Shown here: piece after piece, positions 22,828 to 36,300 of the stretch
Position numbering within the stretch: the stretch's first letter is position 1
How the letters are laid out: every line of letters begins with the position of its first letter
Assembly (NCBI GenBank): GCA_032622095.1
Contig: CP136063.1
Location: 185,917,956 to 185,981,955, forward strand
Source of the DNA: Siphonodentalium dalli
Taxonomy: Eukaryota > Mollusca > Scaphopoda > Gadilida > Siphonodentaliidae
DNA length: 64,000 nucleotides
Direction of reading: 5' to 3'
Position numbers and translations under genes: made by a program
The notes under the pieces: model-generated
What the model was told of the DNA's origin: nothing
What the model saw: the letters and a program-made list of their open reading frames with translations, nothing else
Databases searched by the model: none

Positions 22828-23344
22828 CAGGATATTTGTGAGTTGTGAACTTGTGAGTCGTGACATGGAGGCATGGGCAACCAGGGCAGAGTTACCAGAT
22901 GTATTATGACGTAATGATTCTAATAATCACATGAGTGACATCTATTGAGTTTTATTTTCCCTTGTTTTAAAACTTTTATTGTGATATAAAGTTAATGTCA
23001 CAGACACAGAGTGTATTTGACTATTTTCTCTCAAAATATATTCAAAATTTTCGAACTAGCCAACTACAAATAGGCTTACTGAAAACGACTTTGGTTTCAT
23101 TGGTTGACATCATTTATGAAATTACAACATGCGAGTAATATGGCCGATTAGTGAGTTCTCTAATTAATTACTTCACAAATAATATGGTATACCGTGTATC
23201 CGTACAAGCCTACAATTTTATCCGGGCCAGTAGTCAAACATACATGTCTACATTCATTCCACTCTGTATTCCGTCTTTTAAAAAATCCTCCCTTTGCAAC
23301 TTGCTGGAAACCGCCGCACACAACAACTTAATCGTAAATGTCAT

Positions 23345-24695
23345 TTAGAGCTGAAACGGTTGACCCATTCTTCTAACCGGTTAACCATCGGGGTTAACCG
23401 GATTTCAACCGGTTAACCGCTAAATATCTAGCGGACTTCTCTCACACTAATTATGTCGACATTATGCCATGCTCCAGGGACAAACCTAGGTGAGAAGTAG
23501 TAGCTGAAATAAAGACCTTATTCACGGCATTTAACGATATTCAAAAACACGCATTCCTTGTTCTTTTGCTGGCTCTCGTGATGGGGGAATGAGCAAGTGA
23601 AATTTGTGAATGGCAGGAGAGATCGCTTATTTGCCGTGATCAGCATATGTTTGGGCATTTGTAAAACGAGTAAAATAGTATGGGTATTGGTAAAACGAGT
23701 AACAAAACTATATATTAAAGATCTGTAATATATCATTATCATCATTGGTACCGGTATATCCTCCAATGCATTATATATAAAGACAAGAAAGTAATAACTA
23801 GAGAACAAAAAGGAAGGTCAGTTAGGTCAGACTCGCAGTCCTATTCAGTATTCGAGCTATTTGTCGGTATCATGATAGCGGACACAAGTGTTGGGAGGTT
23901 ATATAATTTACGTTTCGGTTTCGGTTTTAGTATGCAATCACTTAACATATAGCAATTACTGCCAAATTGAGTGTTAATTAGTCCCACAGGCACAACCAGT
24001 TACAGAGTAGCATGGGGCATCAATTTCCTTGATAAAAGGGAAGATTATTGAAGAAGTTTTGGGTTGCTTCAACTACGATGTCTGTTTGAGTCACTCAATT
24101 GAATTGATCATATTAAATCACAACACGGAGGAAGAACGGGAAGAGTGAAGACATTGTGCAGCTGATCTCAATCTTCAAACTTTGTCGACTTACATAGTTA
24201 TTATAAACCCCACTGTAAAACAGTTTTATATATAGTATGTCGTGGTGTGGTTCCAATTTGAATCCATGTTGCTTCGTGCAGTATTAACTATTAAGTTACG
24301 AAAGCACGCATTGCCACACAACGTCACTTTTACGTTGTGACTTCCTTGTGTGCATTCAGAATTGATACACAGTGACTGCACACGTGCTTTTGTCGGAAGA
24401 AAACTTCAAAGGGTCGGAATTGATTGAAGGTCGCCGACACTTCCAGGCAGTTCGAGAATTGCTACTAAGTATATCTGATACTACCGCGTGTACCAATTAA
24501 TGCTTGCATTGCACTCTACTATCGGTGACACAGGATTTAGTATTAGTTTTGCATCATTTAACCTAATATTTTGAGGATTATTCACGTTCACATTCAACTG
24601 ACAACGGGATGCGGTTACGTCCGGTTCATTTTTTTCTAACCGGTTACGTCGCTAACCGAATGCTAACCGGTTAACCGTCTAACCGTTTCAGCTCT
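23345..24695. mobile_element. Non-autonomous hAT-like element
   Basis: AATGTCAT is duplicated at 23337-23344 and 24696-24703. The inverted ends are AGAGCTGAAACGGTT and AACCGTTTCAGCTCT. Several AACCGGTTAACCG motifs lie near both ends. An 8-bp TSD is the hAT hallmark. No transposase was found in 1,351 bp. Confidence 0.82.
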
Positions 24696-24703
24696 AATGT
24701 CAT

Positions 24704-27690
24704 TGCGATTTTTATTTTCGTTGTTTGACTAAACCTCGAACTTAACGAATAATTGATGATGGAACCCCACGAAACCAAAGTTATTTGCAGCAAAAAAGTC
24801 CACTCAATGAGTACCGATAAAACATCAGTACGGAACCGGTACCGAAAGTTGTGGTACTGTCGGTACTTTGGCAACCCTGATTGACGTTGTGAACGGCATC
24901 TTGCGATACTCCCGATTGTTTGGTTGAATATTTTCTTCTCGGATAAAATTTGTTTATGGTTCTTTCTGATGGCAAATTATCCAAAACAGATTAATTTTTA
25001 ATCGCTCAAAAGGTATAAAAGCCATGGTGAGTCATTGAGTTTATTGTTTCTTGTTTGTAGATTGTATAGTGATACACATCTAATGAAAGCCAATTCTATT
25101 TGTGCTTTTTATTGCCACTTTATTCCCAATTTCGAGGGCAGGCCTTAAAATCAAACAAGAATCATTACCTACCCACACTGAAATTGTAGGGTATGGAGAG
25201 GACAAACACAAAATCTTTTAAGGATGGCCTTAGTATCTTGTGTACCAAAAGATATCAAGATTTGGATTGATAGGTTAAAATTTAATTTGAATCGGCTCAT
25301 TCCAAAACATGTTCCCTATTGTTTGTTTCTATCATTGAGGTAGGTAGAGGGATGAAGATGGCTTTAATATCACATGGGGTTGTCTGAGATTACTTTGGGG
25401 AATCTCTGATAAATTTGTAAGCTCCTGTGATTCTGTAGACTATAATTACAGTATAGTTATCTCAGAGCCCATGTATTGAATTTGATATTGTCGCTGTGTA
25501 ATACTGTTGTTGCCCAGTACTACATGTACATGTACTAGTATTACTAGTCTCACCTAGATTGTAGTTGGCTTTTTAGCCAATATGGGCAATACACAGGGGG
25601 GTTTATGCTCTACGATTTTCAAGACTAATGTGGTCAGATGTCAGCTCCTGGCTGATTTGATTAGCTCCAGAGGTAGAACAGATTCTTAGAAACACTGATG
25701 ATGCAACTTGGTCTGCGACCAAAAAAAAGTCTACATGATAGATTCACTAGATTGTGCAAAAAAAATAAAATTGTGTTTGTTTTGATTTTAAATTGTAGTT
25801 AGATAACCCACTGTTAATTGAATGACATAACATGTGATGATATAGGCTGCCAGGCAATGCCTCCGTGTTAGATTTTGTACTGCTCCGGAGTCCAGTTTCA
25901 TCAAAATGATAGGCTCCAGGGCAAACACGGGGAAAATGACGAGCAAAAGCAGTTTGAAATAAATCAATACGCAGAACACAATGAGATACTGATGTTAGCT
26001 CAGTTATTTAGTATTTGTGGCCTTATGGAACTTAATATATGCAAAAAGAAATGTTAAAGAGTCATATAACAACCTGCCTAATGTCAATCGGCAAAAACAT
26101 TGTCGTACAAAACGGCGTATTTTATCGCACAGGGTTATAGATGCGTAAACTTAAAAAAAAATTTGGTACAAACATAATCATGTTTGATCACAAGATCTAT
26201 CACTACATCATACCGCATGACAGTTCAGATAAGTAAGCTACCAGTATACACTGATATTGCGGAGTACTTAGACGAAAATAAAACATAATTATAAAGTACA
26301 AGTATTTTTGGCAGTATTGCTATTTAGTTAGCGAATGGGGATAATTTGAAGAGCAGAATAATGGGAACTATATCTTTGGCCGGGCGATGCGCGCAGTTAT
26401 ACTGCTTTAAACATTCTTTCCAATAATTTCTTTGCTGAGGACAGTCGCTTGTGTTGACAACCCTCCCTCCCTCCCTGTTTTTTTGTTTTGGGACATACGC
26501 GTTCGATTGGTGTCTTCCCCTTTTGGCTTACATCTGTATAGGCGGTTATTGTGCCTCAAAAAATTGTCACCCACATGTTTGTATTGGTTACTACTACATT
26601 TATTGTATCGGCTTCCTGTAAATAATTATGATTTTCTGAACAGGTAGCTATAAACGCATTCCAGTTGTTGTCTTTCACTCTAACCCTGTGGGATAAAGAA
26701 GGTTAAAATGTATCCAATTTGGAATAATATTGAAATATAATATTGTTTCATGATTTCCTTACAATAATATTTTAATGCTACAATCTAACTCACTGAAATT
26801 GCAGAAAACAAATTTACCCAGTTGTGGGTTGTCAATGGGGTAGGGTCATCACTGAGCTGTCATTTTTATCACTAATATTGGTCGGGTATTTTATACCCTG
26901 AGGCTGTGTTATCGTGGTCCATTTGATATCAACTTCATCACTGCATACTTGACAGAATTTCTTTATTCACAGTTGAGAGATATTTATGTTCTTGTAGAAC
27001 TATTATATCATATTAAGGTTTGTGTCATAACTGACACAAAACAAGTGTCCCTTTGAATGTTATTTAATAACACATTGACATTATTTTATTCAATGCAGTG
27101 TTGGTGTTATCACTATGCTGATGGAGCATTATCACCATGTTGAATGTTATGTAGCATTAATTCGGCTTACACCGCAACCATGTTACCAGTTTGATTACAT
27201 GTATGTTGATATTAAAACTTTGTTGATATTGTTCTTAGATTTTGTCCCTGATCAATACATGTCTAGATATCAATCCTACTCTCCAGTTCCTAGTTATAAT
27301 GTGTAGTCTTTGTAGGTTTTGCGGAATTATCCTGGAATCATCAACATACGAGATAACCGTATGGCCTTTCTTCACGCACTTTGTTTAGTTGTAAATTATT
27401 TTATTCTTGCAGTTCTATAATGTATGGTATGTATAAATTAAATATGCCAAAAATAGCAAAATATATAAAAATTTCCATCGCTGTAGATATTTCCAGGAAA
27501 ACTAATAGATAAAATGTGTGCAGAAAAGTGCCGACCGTTATCTTAAAGGATAACGTTTCCGTGATAGAAAAATTTGCAAAGCCTACGAAGATGACACCAT
27601 CCGCTCCAGTAACAGTACATGGCAGAATGAGTACAGAGTGGAACATTGCTTTGAGCCAGATGATAACCATATTAGTGTTTCATATGTACA
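24704..27690. other. Upstream region of TM9SF4
   Basis: No gene or strong repeat was recognised. It should contain the TM9SF4 5' non-coding exon and promoter if the intron before the ATG is short, but I found no clear TATA or initiator to place them. A short CCCTCCCTCCCT tract is at 26461. Confidence 0.35.
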
Positions 27691-27703
27691 ATATTTATTT
27701 CAG
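27691..27703 (+). promoter_or_regulatory. TM9SF4: Putative 3' splice acceptor of a 5' UTR intron
   Basis: ATATTTATTTCAG lies 6 nt upstream of the TM9SF4 ATG. This implies that the transcript starts in a non-coding exon further upstream, which I could not locate. Confidence 0.5.
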
Positions 27704-27709
27704 AGAGGG

Positions 27710-27823
27710 ATGATAGCTCACTTTCTGCTATTGGCTTTATTGGCTAAATTGGAATGTCAGGCTTTCTATGTGCCAGGTGTTGCTCCGGTGGAATTTAAGA
27801 AAGATGAGGCGGTCACTGTTAAG
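27710..27823 (+). CDS. TM9SF4: TM9SF4 coding exon 1
   Basis: Encodes residues 1-38: signal peptide and the start of the luminal domain ([11 protein letters not shown]). I chose this ATG because it starts a typical hydrophobic signal peptide and lies 6-7 nt after a good acceptor (TTTATTTCAG ending at 27703). The frame is open further upstream, but that is most likely intron. Donor is AAG|GTACAT; phase 0. Confidence 0.9.
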
Positions 27824-30351
27824 GTACATGTATAGTTAATTATCAACACCAATAGTCACTTGTGTTTCTGCTGGGGTTCAATTGCTCTCTTCTATAATCA
27901 TTTACAAATTACAATTAACATTTATATTAACCACCAATACTATGATTCCTATTTGGTGGTGAGACAAATTCAGAAGATCTATTAAGATATAGCAAAGACC
28001 ATCCTAGAGGGTGATGTGAGTGACTTCACTTCTTCTCCCTGTTCTGTCTCATTTCAGGCCTTAAGATTTGACGAGAATCACTGAATTGATTCTCGTTATG
28101 ATTCTCGTGAAACTTTTAAATTTTCAATGCTTTTGACTAACTTGATTCAGCATTTGATTCTCGCAAAATTAAATGTATTTTGATCCCTGCATTTTGCCCT
28201 AATTTTACAGCCGGGCGAAGTGCAAGTCTCCTTGAAAATTCCAAGTTGACCAGAGTTGACAGATGAAAATCAGCAAAATTCCCTAATAAATGAATTGAGT
28301 ATTAATTGGGCACTTCTAATGAAATTATCATTTAGATGCCTTAAAACTTTCTGTTAATAACTTAATTTCAGGCTGTGAAGATGACAAGTGTGAAGACACA
28401 GCTACCTTATGAGTATTATTCCTTGCCATTTTGCAAGCCAAAAACTGGACTGGAATATAAAACTGAGAACCTTGGTAAATATATTAATGATATGGTTTCT
28501 CTTCCTGGAAAACACAGTTTTTTTTTTGTCGACTTGTGTAACAAATCTTATTTTTATATATGACATAGACTCTGACAAATCTGGCATTTGTGGCTCGAAT
28601 CAAATCAGGTCAAGGATTTCATATTGAATGAATATTGATTTGATTCGTCACTTATTAAAATCCTAACAATAAGTTTTGCGCAATTGGTTATTGCGCCGTA
28701 CCGAGAGAGGTTTTCCAACAATGAAGGCTACACAAGTTTTGTTCAGCATAATTATACAAATTTACATACATTGGAATTCTGGTACCAGTCAAACTCTTCA
28801 ATCCTGACCGGAGCAGGTATTAGGTATACAACAGGCCGTCATTCACAATTTGACATTACCCTGTTTCATGTTTACGGACCAACTGATTTGTTCTTTAAGT
28901 TTGATGTAATTTTAGCCAGTATCTATTGTTGTTTTCTTTTTTCCCATTTTTTTTCTCGATATTGGTCATTTGTAAAATTAAAGTAAACAAAAAATTATCA
29001 ATATGTGTACCAGCAGTCACAAGGTACATTGTTTCTCCATACATGTGATTTGCACTGATTGCTCTGAGAGATGATGGAGAATATCTGTCAATAATATTCA
29101 AACTGTAAAACATTGTATTGTGCCTATATTAATTATTTGTTATTCTCTGCTTTTGTCTTCACTTATTTTTTCTTTATATTTTAACAGGGGAAGTTCTTCG
29201 TGGAGATCGGATAGTGAACACAGCATATACAGTGCGTTTCTTAATTCATTCTTTGTATTCATATCATAATAATATTCATTGCCTTGAAAAATGCATGATT
29301 CAGCCGGTGCATTTAAAGAATAATTTTCACCAGTTACAGAAAACTATTATATTTCATAAAATGTATAGTATACAAACAGTTTCAATTATGCTTATTGATG
29401 CTTATTTTTATGGATGTAATGTGACAAAAAAAAATGTTTTTTTTAACTCTTTCATGATGGAAGCTATGCTGTTGCAGCATTAAAGATCCTGTGCCAATGC
29501 ATTCTCTTGTATATGCGACTCTCCCATACGGAGCCTCACATATATAAGAGAATGCACTGGCTTACAAGGTCACGTTAAGTAGTGTTAGGCCAATGTATTC
29601 TCTTATGTATGTGAGGCTCCCTATGGGAGACTCCTAAATATTAGAGAATGCATTGGCACAGGGTTTTCGCAAAATTTCAGGAAGCTCTTGTCATGGAAGG
29701 GTTAAGAAAGGAATTTTTAAATATGAATAGAGAATAATCCTCAAAGTAGTTATTATCATAACTTCATATCCAAAAGTCACTGCCATTATAGATGAATTAA
29801 TACAACATTGGTGGAATCATTTCTGTTTGTTTATTAATGAAAATTTTTCCCCGAATTAAGTAGTCAAGTTCGAATTTGGGTTTCGCCTGCCAATTTTCAC
29901 CAGTGTTATGGCCCTTTGTTGAAATTACCATGAGCGTATTTATCCATGCTCAAGCCTTGAAATAGTGTGCCTGTCATTTGCAGAATGAGGTCCCCAGAGG
30001 GTGAATTTAGTGATGCTTCCCCGCATAGTGGGCTAGTATCACCAAATTCACCCTCTGGGGACCTCATTCTGCTTACACCTCAGCTGAATGAGGTTCCCAG
30101 AGGGTGAATTTGGTGATGCTAGCCTGCTATGTGGGGTAGCATGACTAAATTCACCCTCTGGGGCAGACACTATTTCAAGGCGTGTCCATGCTCTAGCAAT
30201 GCTGTTGTCCAACTTAGAATATTTTTGATTTTGTGCCAATTTGAGGTTATATTTTGACTCTGAAGAGTTTTTGCAGTTTTCGTTATTTGTAATCAGTTCA
30301 GTTAGGGGACAATGCACAAGAATTTTATCCATATAATACATTTCTCCTAAG

Positions 30352-30384
<33 letters not shown>

Positions 30385-33300
30385 TGCTCCAAATGAAGCC
30401 ACCGTTCGGGGGACATTGTGGCCGAGTGGCCTTTTATTCAGTATTACATTTTCTTTTATTGTTTCAGGCAAAGATGACTGTGGACCAGACCTGTGATGTT
30501 TTATGTTCAGAAGAAGGCAAGCCAATGCAAATAAAAACAGGAGACTCAAAGTTGATGTCTGAGAGGATTCACCACGCTTACAATGTCCACCTGTAAGTAT
30601 GAAAGTTCATGACTGGTTATCCAATCTTTTTGGACAGGCAGCACACTCCTTATGCCAAGAAAAACTTATTTGTGCTTAGGGTTGCCCTACCAACTCTATT
30701 AAACCACTTTCTCTCAAGTGTTTTTCATTGTTTTAAAAAAAAATCTCTTGAAATCTTATCTAAAAAATTTCAGAACTGAAGAACGCATTTCACTGTCTCA
30801 GAATGTTTTTATTTCTTGGTCAAAATACTGTTTATTACAGTTTATACAAAGATAATCTCACACAGTCTTGCAGATAAAATATAAGACATGGAACAGCCAT
30901 AAAGAAATTTTGTTTTTATTATTTGGTTTAACTAACTATCTGCTGAACCTAAAAATCCGCCGACTCAGCACAGAATGGTTGCTAATAAAAAATGTATATA
31001 GATATAACATGATATAATATATAACATTAAGCAGACCTAATATTTAGCTGGTGGCTGAGCTAGGTAAATTGTCAATTTTTTATATAAATTTATTTTTGAG
31101 AATTTTTTTCTGGAGTTGTAACTCTTGAACTACTTTTAAAATAATCATTATAAAATTCAAATATAACTACACCAACCTTCTAATGGAAAAAATTGCAAGC
31201 CGACCTGTCTTATAAATATGTATTGTTTTCACGCCCAGAAATAATTACAACTCTGTAACGTTTGCTGCCGAGATTTGCATGGAAGTGCCCATTAAAAATT
31301 CCTCACTTGATGTCCTTCTTAATATACTATGAGAATGCTATGGCTAGAAGTATCTGTGACCTGTAACTGGATTCTATCACCCTTGATGTCATTTATGTTT
31401 ATATCAGAAATAAGCTAATACAATTACAAATATGGCATTTTTATCTTGGGGCATAAAATTACTTGTATACTTAGGATATTACGCCAAATTATGTATTTGT
31501 TTCGCCTACCGACTCAATTGCTGCTTCTAAATATCATTGACAATGAGTTCCCTTAACCCTTCCATGACTGGAGCTATACCCTTTCCATCATGAAAGGGTT
31601 TAGAAATGTTAAGATAATATGTTCAACATTGTCTGTTTGTTGAACTTATTATCTGAACATTTCCCTCCAATGAATGGGAATACACATGTACTTCTGCACT
31701 TGTATTATATGTTCATCGGTTTGACATCTTCTAATACTTCCTGATAGTAGACCATTCCAATGTATAGTTTTATAACTGAAAGGAAAATCCATTTAGTAAA
31801 GAAAGAATTATCCATTACTGATTTTCATTTGCCAGTGTTGTGGACAACTTACCATGCGCTACAGTGTTCACTTTGGATACCAAAGAAGAGCAGTATGAAA
31901 GAGGCTATAAACTTGGCTTTGTTAAGGATGGCAAAGTGAGTATATGTCACTCCTGAGTAGGGCCGTTACGATTATTAATTTTTATAATTGATTATCGGCC
32001 AACAATAATCGACGATTATCGATTAATCGTACGTATAATGACTGCAATATAAGATTTTTCAAAATGTATCTGGCAGCCCTCTTAATTCAGATTGTTTGGC
32101 TTCGGCAATCTGCTACGGCAACACTATGCCGTGACCCAGTTTACTTCAGCAAATTGCTTCGGCAATGCTGATTGCCGTAGCCAATTATGAAGGCTGATCT
32201 GGTAAGGCAAAATTCAACAACTTACTTGTTTTGGGCGTCTATTGTTGTCAGGACAATAAATTCACAACAGAAAATGATTACTTTGGGTTACAAATAAGAT
32301 GTGGGAAATCGGAATACAATAAATTATAAAATAAATTATAGTGTAATGATTTGTTAATAAGGTACAGAATGCAATTGGGCTAACCCAATTGTATGTTTGA
32401 AGGATATTTTTATCTGGGTGTCATCTGCATAGAGATGGTAACTTACACCCAGCCTGCAGAGCAAGCTCCGAAGAGATGATGTGTGGATTGTGAATAAGTC
32501 TTGGGGCACACCACAATTCAGATGTTGCTCCTCAGATTTCGATTTGACAGATATGATGGGAAGCAGGATATGATGAGAACAATTCCTCAATGGGCAAACT
32601 AACTAGACCAGAGCCATCTTTGATGCACAACCCTTGTTAGCTCAACTTACTTTGTAAGTTTGAGCTATTGCCATGGGTTGGCATCCGTTGTCCGTGTGTG
32701 CGTCCGTCAACAATTTCCTTTGGCGCGGGCTACAGGTCGTATCTTTGGTCTGATCTTTATGAAATTTGTAATGAATGTTGACATTGACATGTAGATGGGA
32801 ACGAGTCATTTTAGGATCATTCGGCCAAAAAACATGGCCGCTGGTGGCCATCTTGGATTTCAAAATTAAATCCATTGGCGCGGGCTACAGGCCGTACTGT
32901 TTGTGTGATCATCATAAAATTTGTCATGAATGTTGACATTTACATGTAGATGGGAACGAGTCATTTTAGGATCATTCGGCCAAAAAACATGGCCGCTGGT
33001 GGCCATCTTGGATTTTACTCTTTGCCTCACTAAATCCTTTGACACATCCTACAGACCACATCTCTGATCCGATCATCATCAAACTTCAAATGGATCATCG
33101 GGGCGAGCTCTAGATGGGAACTAGTCATTTTGGGGTCATTTGGCCAAAAAACATGGCCGCCGTCAGCCATCTTGGATTTTACTCTTTGCATCACTAAATA
33201 ATTTGGCGCGGGCTACAGGTCGCATCTTTGGTCTGATCTTTATGAAATTTGTCATGAATGTTGACATTGACATGTAGATGGGAACGATTCATTTTGGTGT

Positions 33301-36300
33301 CATTTCAGCCAAAAAACATGGCCGCTGGTGGCCATCTTGGATTTCAAAATTAAATCCATTGGCGCGGGCTACAGGCCGTACTGTTTGTCTGATCATCATA
33401 AAATTTGTCATGAATGTTGACATTTACATGTAGATGGGAACGAGTCATTTTAGGATCAGTCGGCCAAAAAACATGGCCACTGGTGGCCATCTTGGATTTT
33501 ACTCTTTGCATCACTAAATCCTTTGACACATCCTACAGACCACATCCCTGATCTGATCATCACCAAACTTCATATGGATCATCGGGGTGACCTCTTGATT
33601 GGAACGAGTCATTTTGGGGTCATTCGGCAAAACAATATGGCCATTTTGGATTTTACTCTTTGTATGACTAAATATTTCTACAAAATCCATTAGCATGGGT
33701 TATAGACCGATCTCATTTACATCTTGTCTTACTTAGACATTTAAATTAGCACCTTTCCTAATTCCTCCATTTACTGTCAACCATTAAATTATTCCCCTAC
33801 CTAAGTTGAGCTACAGTGTCATTGACACTTTCATTCCATGTTATTCGTAGTGGTGATGTTTTTACAGACTTTTAATATTGGGTCACTTTAAAATGAAGAT
33901 TATTGAACTGACATAAAATTTATGTGGTTTATTTTTCTTGCTTCTCCAGGCTTACATTAACAATCACCTGAAACTGAAGTTATCCTACCACAAAGATGAG
34001 AGGTAAGTACTCGTCAGGTTCTTGAGGACAGCTCTCATAATTGGCTATGGCAATCAGCAAAGCCATTTGCTGAAGCAAACTGGTCCAGGGCAAAGGGTTG
34101 CCATATCAGATTTCCGACGCCAAACTATCTAAATTAAGATGGTAGAAAGGATGTCTTCATGGTTACAGACTTACAGTTAAACACACTATAGTTAAATGCT
34201 GAATGTATATAGGGTGTGTTTTATTAAACAAAATGGCACATTGTATGAAGTGTGTGAAACCGCGAAGTTCCAGGATGCCCTTGTCCATCAAATCCGGTTT
34301 ACAACAGTGAAAAGCAAAAGCCACCTTTATGGGAGGGGGGTGGGGGAGGGGGTGGGGGGTTTTGTCCTGTAGTCCATTTCAGATGGTTTCCGGATAACAA
34401 CTTTAGTTTTACTTATGATTGTTTTCAAATTTGGTATGTGGATTCCTCATATGAAAATACAGGTCAAGATCAAATTTGGGTTTTGTCCGCCTGTTTTTTG
34501 CCGGAGTTATGTTCCTTGTTGACTTATGATTTGTCAATTATTTGGTTTCTAGGTGATAGCTTTAGTTATACATGTAGTTATCTTTTTCTTTTCAAATTTG
34601 GTATATGGATTACTCATATGAAAATACAGATAAAGTTCAAATTTATGTTTGGTCAGCCTATTTTTGCGGCATTTATGGTCCTTGTCGACTTATAATTTTT
34701 GAGAATCTGGGCCCAGTTCGAATTTAGGCTACGTCCGATAAATTTTGTGTGACAAATTATAATATGAGAATACATCCAACAAATTTTCCATCCATCATTG
34801 CACGATTCAGAAATAGTTAACATAGACAGTTGGAAGCGAAGTTTTATTCAATGGTTGTTTTCAGAATGAAATTTTTCATTTCTTAAAAAGCCACTAGTCA
34901 AATAAAGCCACCTTATTCAGGGGGACATGTGGCCCAGTGGCCTTTAATTTTATTTGATAATATTGTGGGTTTGTTTTTAGTACTGGAGAACACAGAGTTT
35001 CTGTTTTATTAAATAATGCTCTTGTGTTTTTTTCAGCACTGGATTTTACAGGGTTGTTGGATTTGTTGTGGAACCCAGAAGGTTTGTATTTACTTCTTAC
35101 GTCTCACTATCTGGCTTTGAAAAATACATAATTCATCAGAATATTATTGGGCATTGGAAATATGGAAAATAGAGACTTGTTTTTAGCTATTACACTATTT
35201 TGCATTCATTACTATGTATGTACAGCATGCATTTAATAATTATAAAGCTAATCATATTGTGTATAGAAATTCCAACTAGGTTTTATTAACAAATGATAAG
35301 GGCTGTTGTTCAACCCTAATTGGCTATTATCAGACAATCACCGATTCCGATACTGATTATCAGCTCATCACTAGGCGTTATGTAAGTGAGCTATTTACTC
35401 TATGTTACTGATTTGTTTGCTATGTTAAACTCTTAGCTTAGATGAATACCACTGCCAAGTCTGAATTTGGTGTGTCTGACATTTGCAGAATGAGGTCCCC
35501 AGAGGCTGAATTTTGTGATGCTACCCCACACAGCGGGCCAGTATCACCAAATTCACCCTCTGGGACCTCATTATGCTTAGGCCTAGGAAATATCTATAGT
35601 CTCAAAATAACATTATTTTAATTATTTAGTTAATTAATGGGTGCACATCACAAACTTCAACTGGGGAACTTCAAACTGATCCTAGGTCTCCCATAGCAGT
35701 TGAGGCCTAAGCAGAATGAGGTCCCCAGAGGGTGAATTTGGTGATGCTATCCCTCATGCGGGATAGCATCATTAAATTCACCCTCTGGTGACCTCGTTCT
35801 GCAAATGTCAGACACAGTAAATTCAGGCTTGAACACAGCACAGTGTTGCAGATCACTTTAGTCATGGTGTTATGAGTTTTTCATGGTTTTGAGTAAAGAT
35901 AAATCACTTATATCCTGTTATATCTATTGTCTGTTATGCTGTTTTATGTAGATTCTATTCTACAATTCTACAAATATATTCTAAATTAACTTTTAGTGTT
36001 GGAATGGCTGCATACAAAGTGACTGGATCTAAATGTGATATCAAGTCTCCCGCCTCTACCAGTGAAATGCAAGAAATCAAGCCAGATGGTATGTTAAATT
36101 AGCAGATTCCTATTAACTATGGTTAAAAAATTAGTTTGGTGGTGATTACATATGACTCGGGCATCATGTCAGTTTGGTGGTGATTACATATGACTCGGGC
36201 ATCATGTCAGTTTGTTGGTGATTACATATGACTCGGGCATCATGTCAGTTTTCTTTGATTTGATGGATTTGTTATTTTTATTCATATTTATTATTTTGAG

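Noticed and set aside
30048-30549. Gly-rich minus frames
   Set aside because: Produced by the poly-C tract and the double-hairpin MITE; overlap TM9SF4 exon 4 on the other strand.
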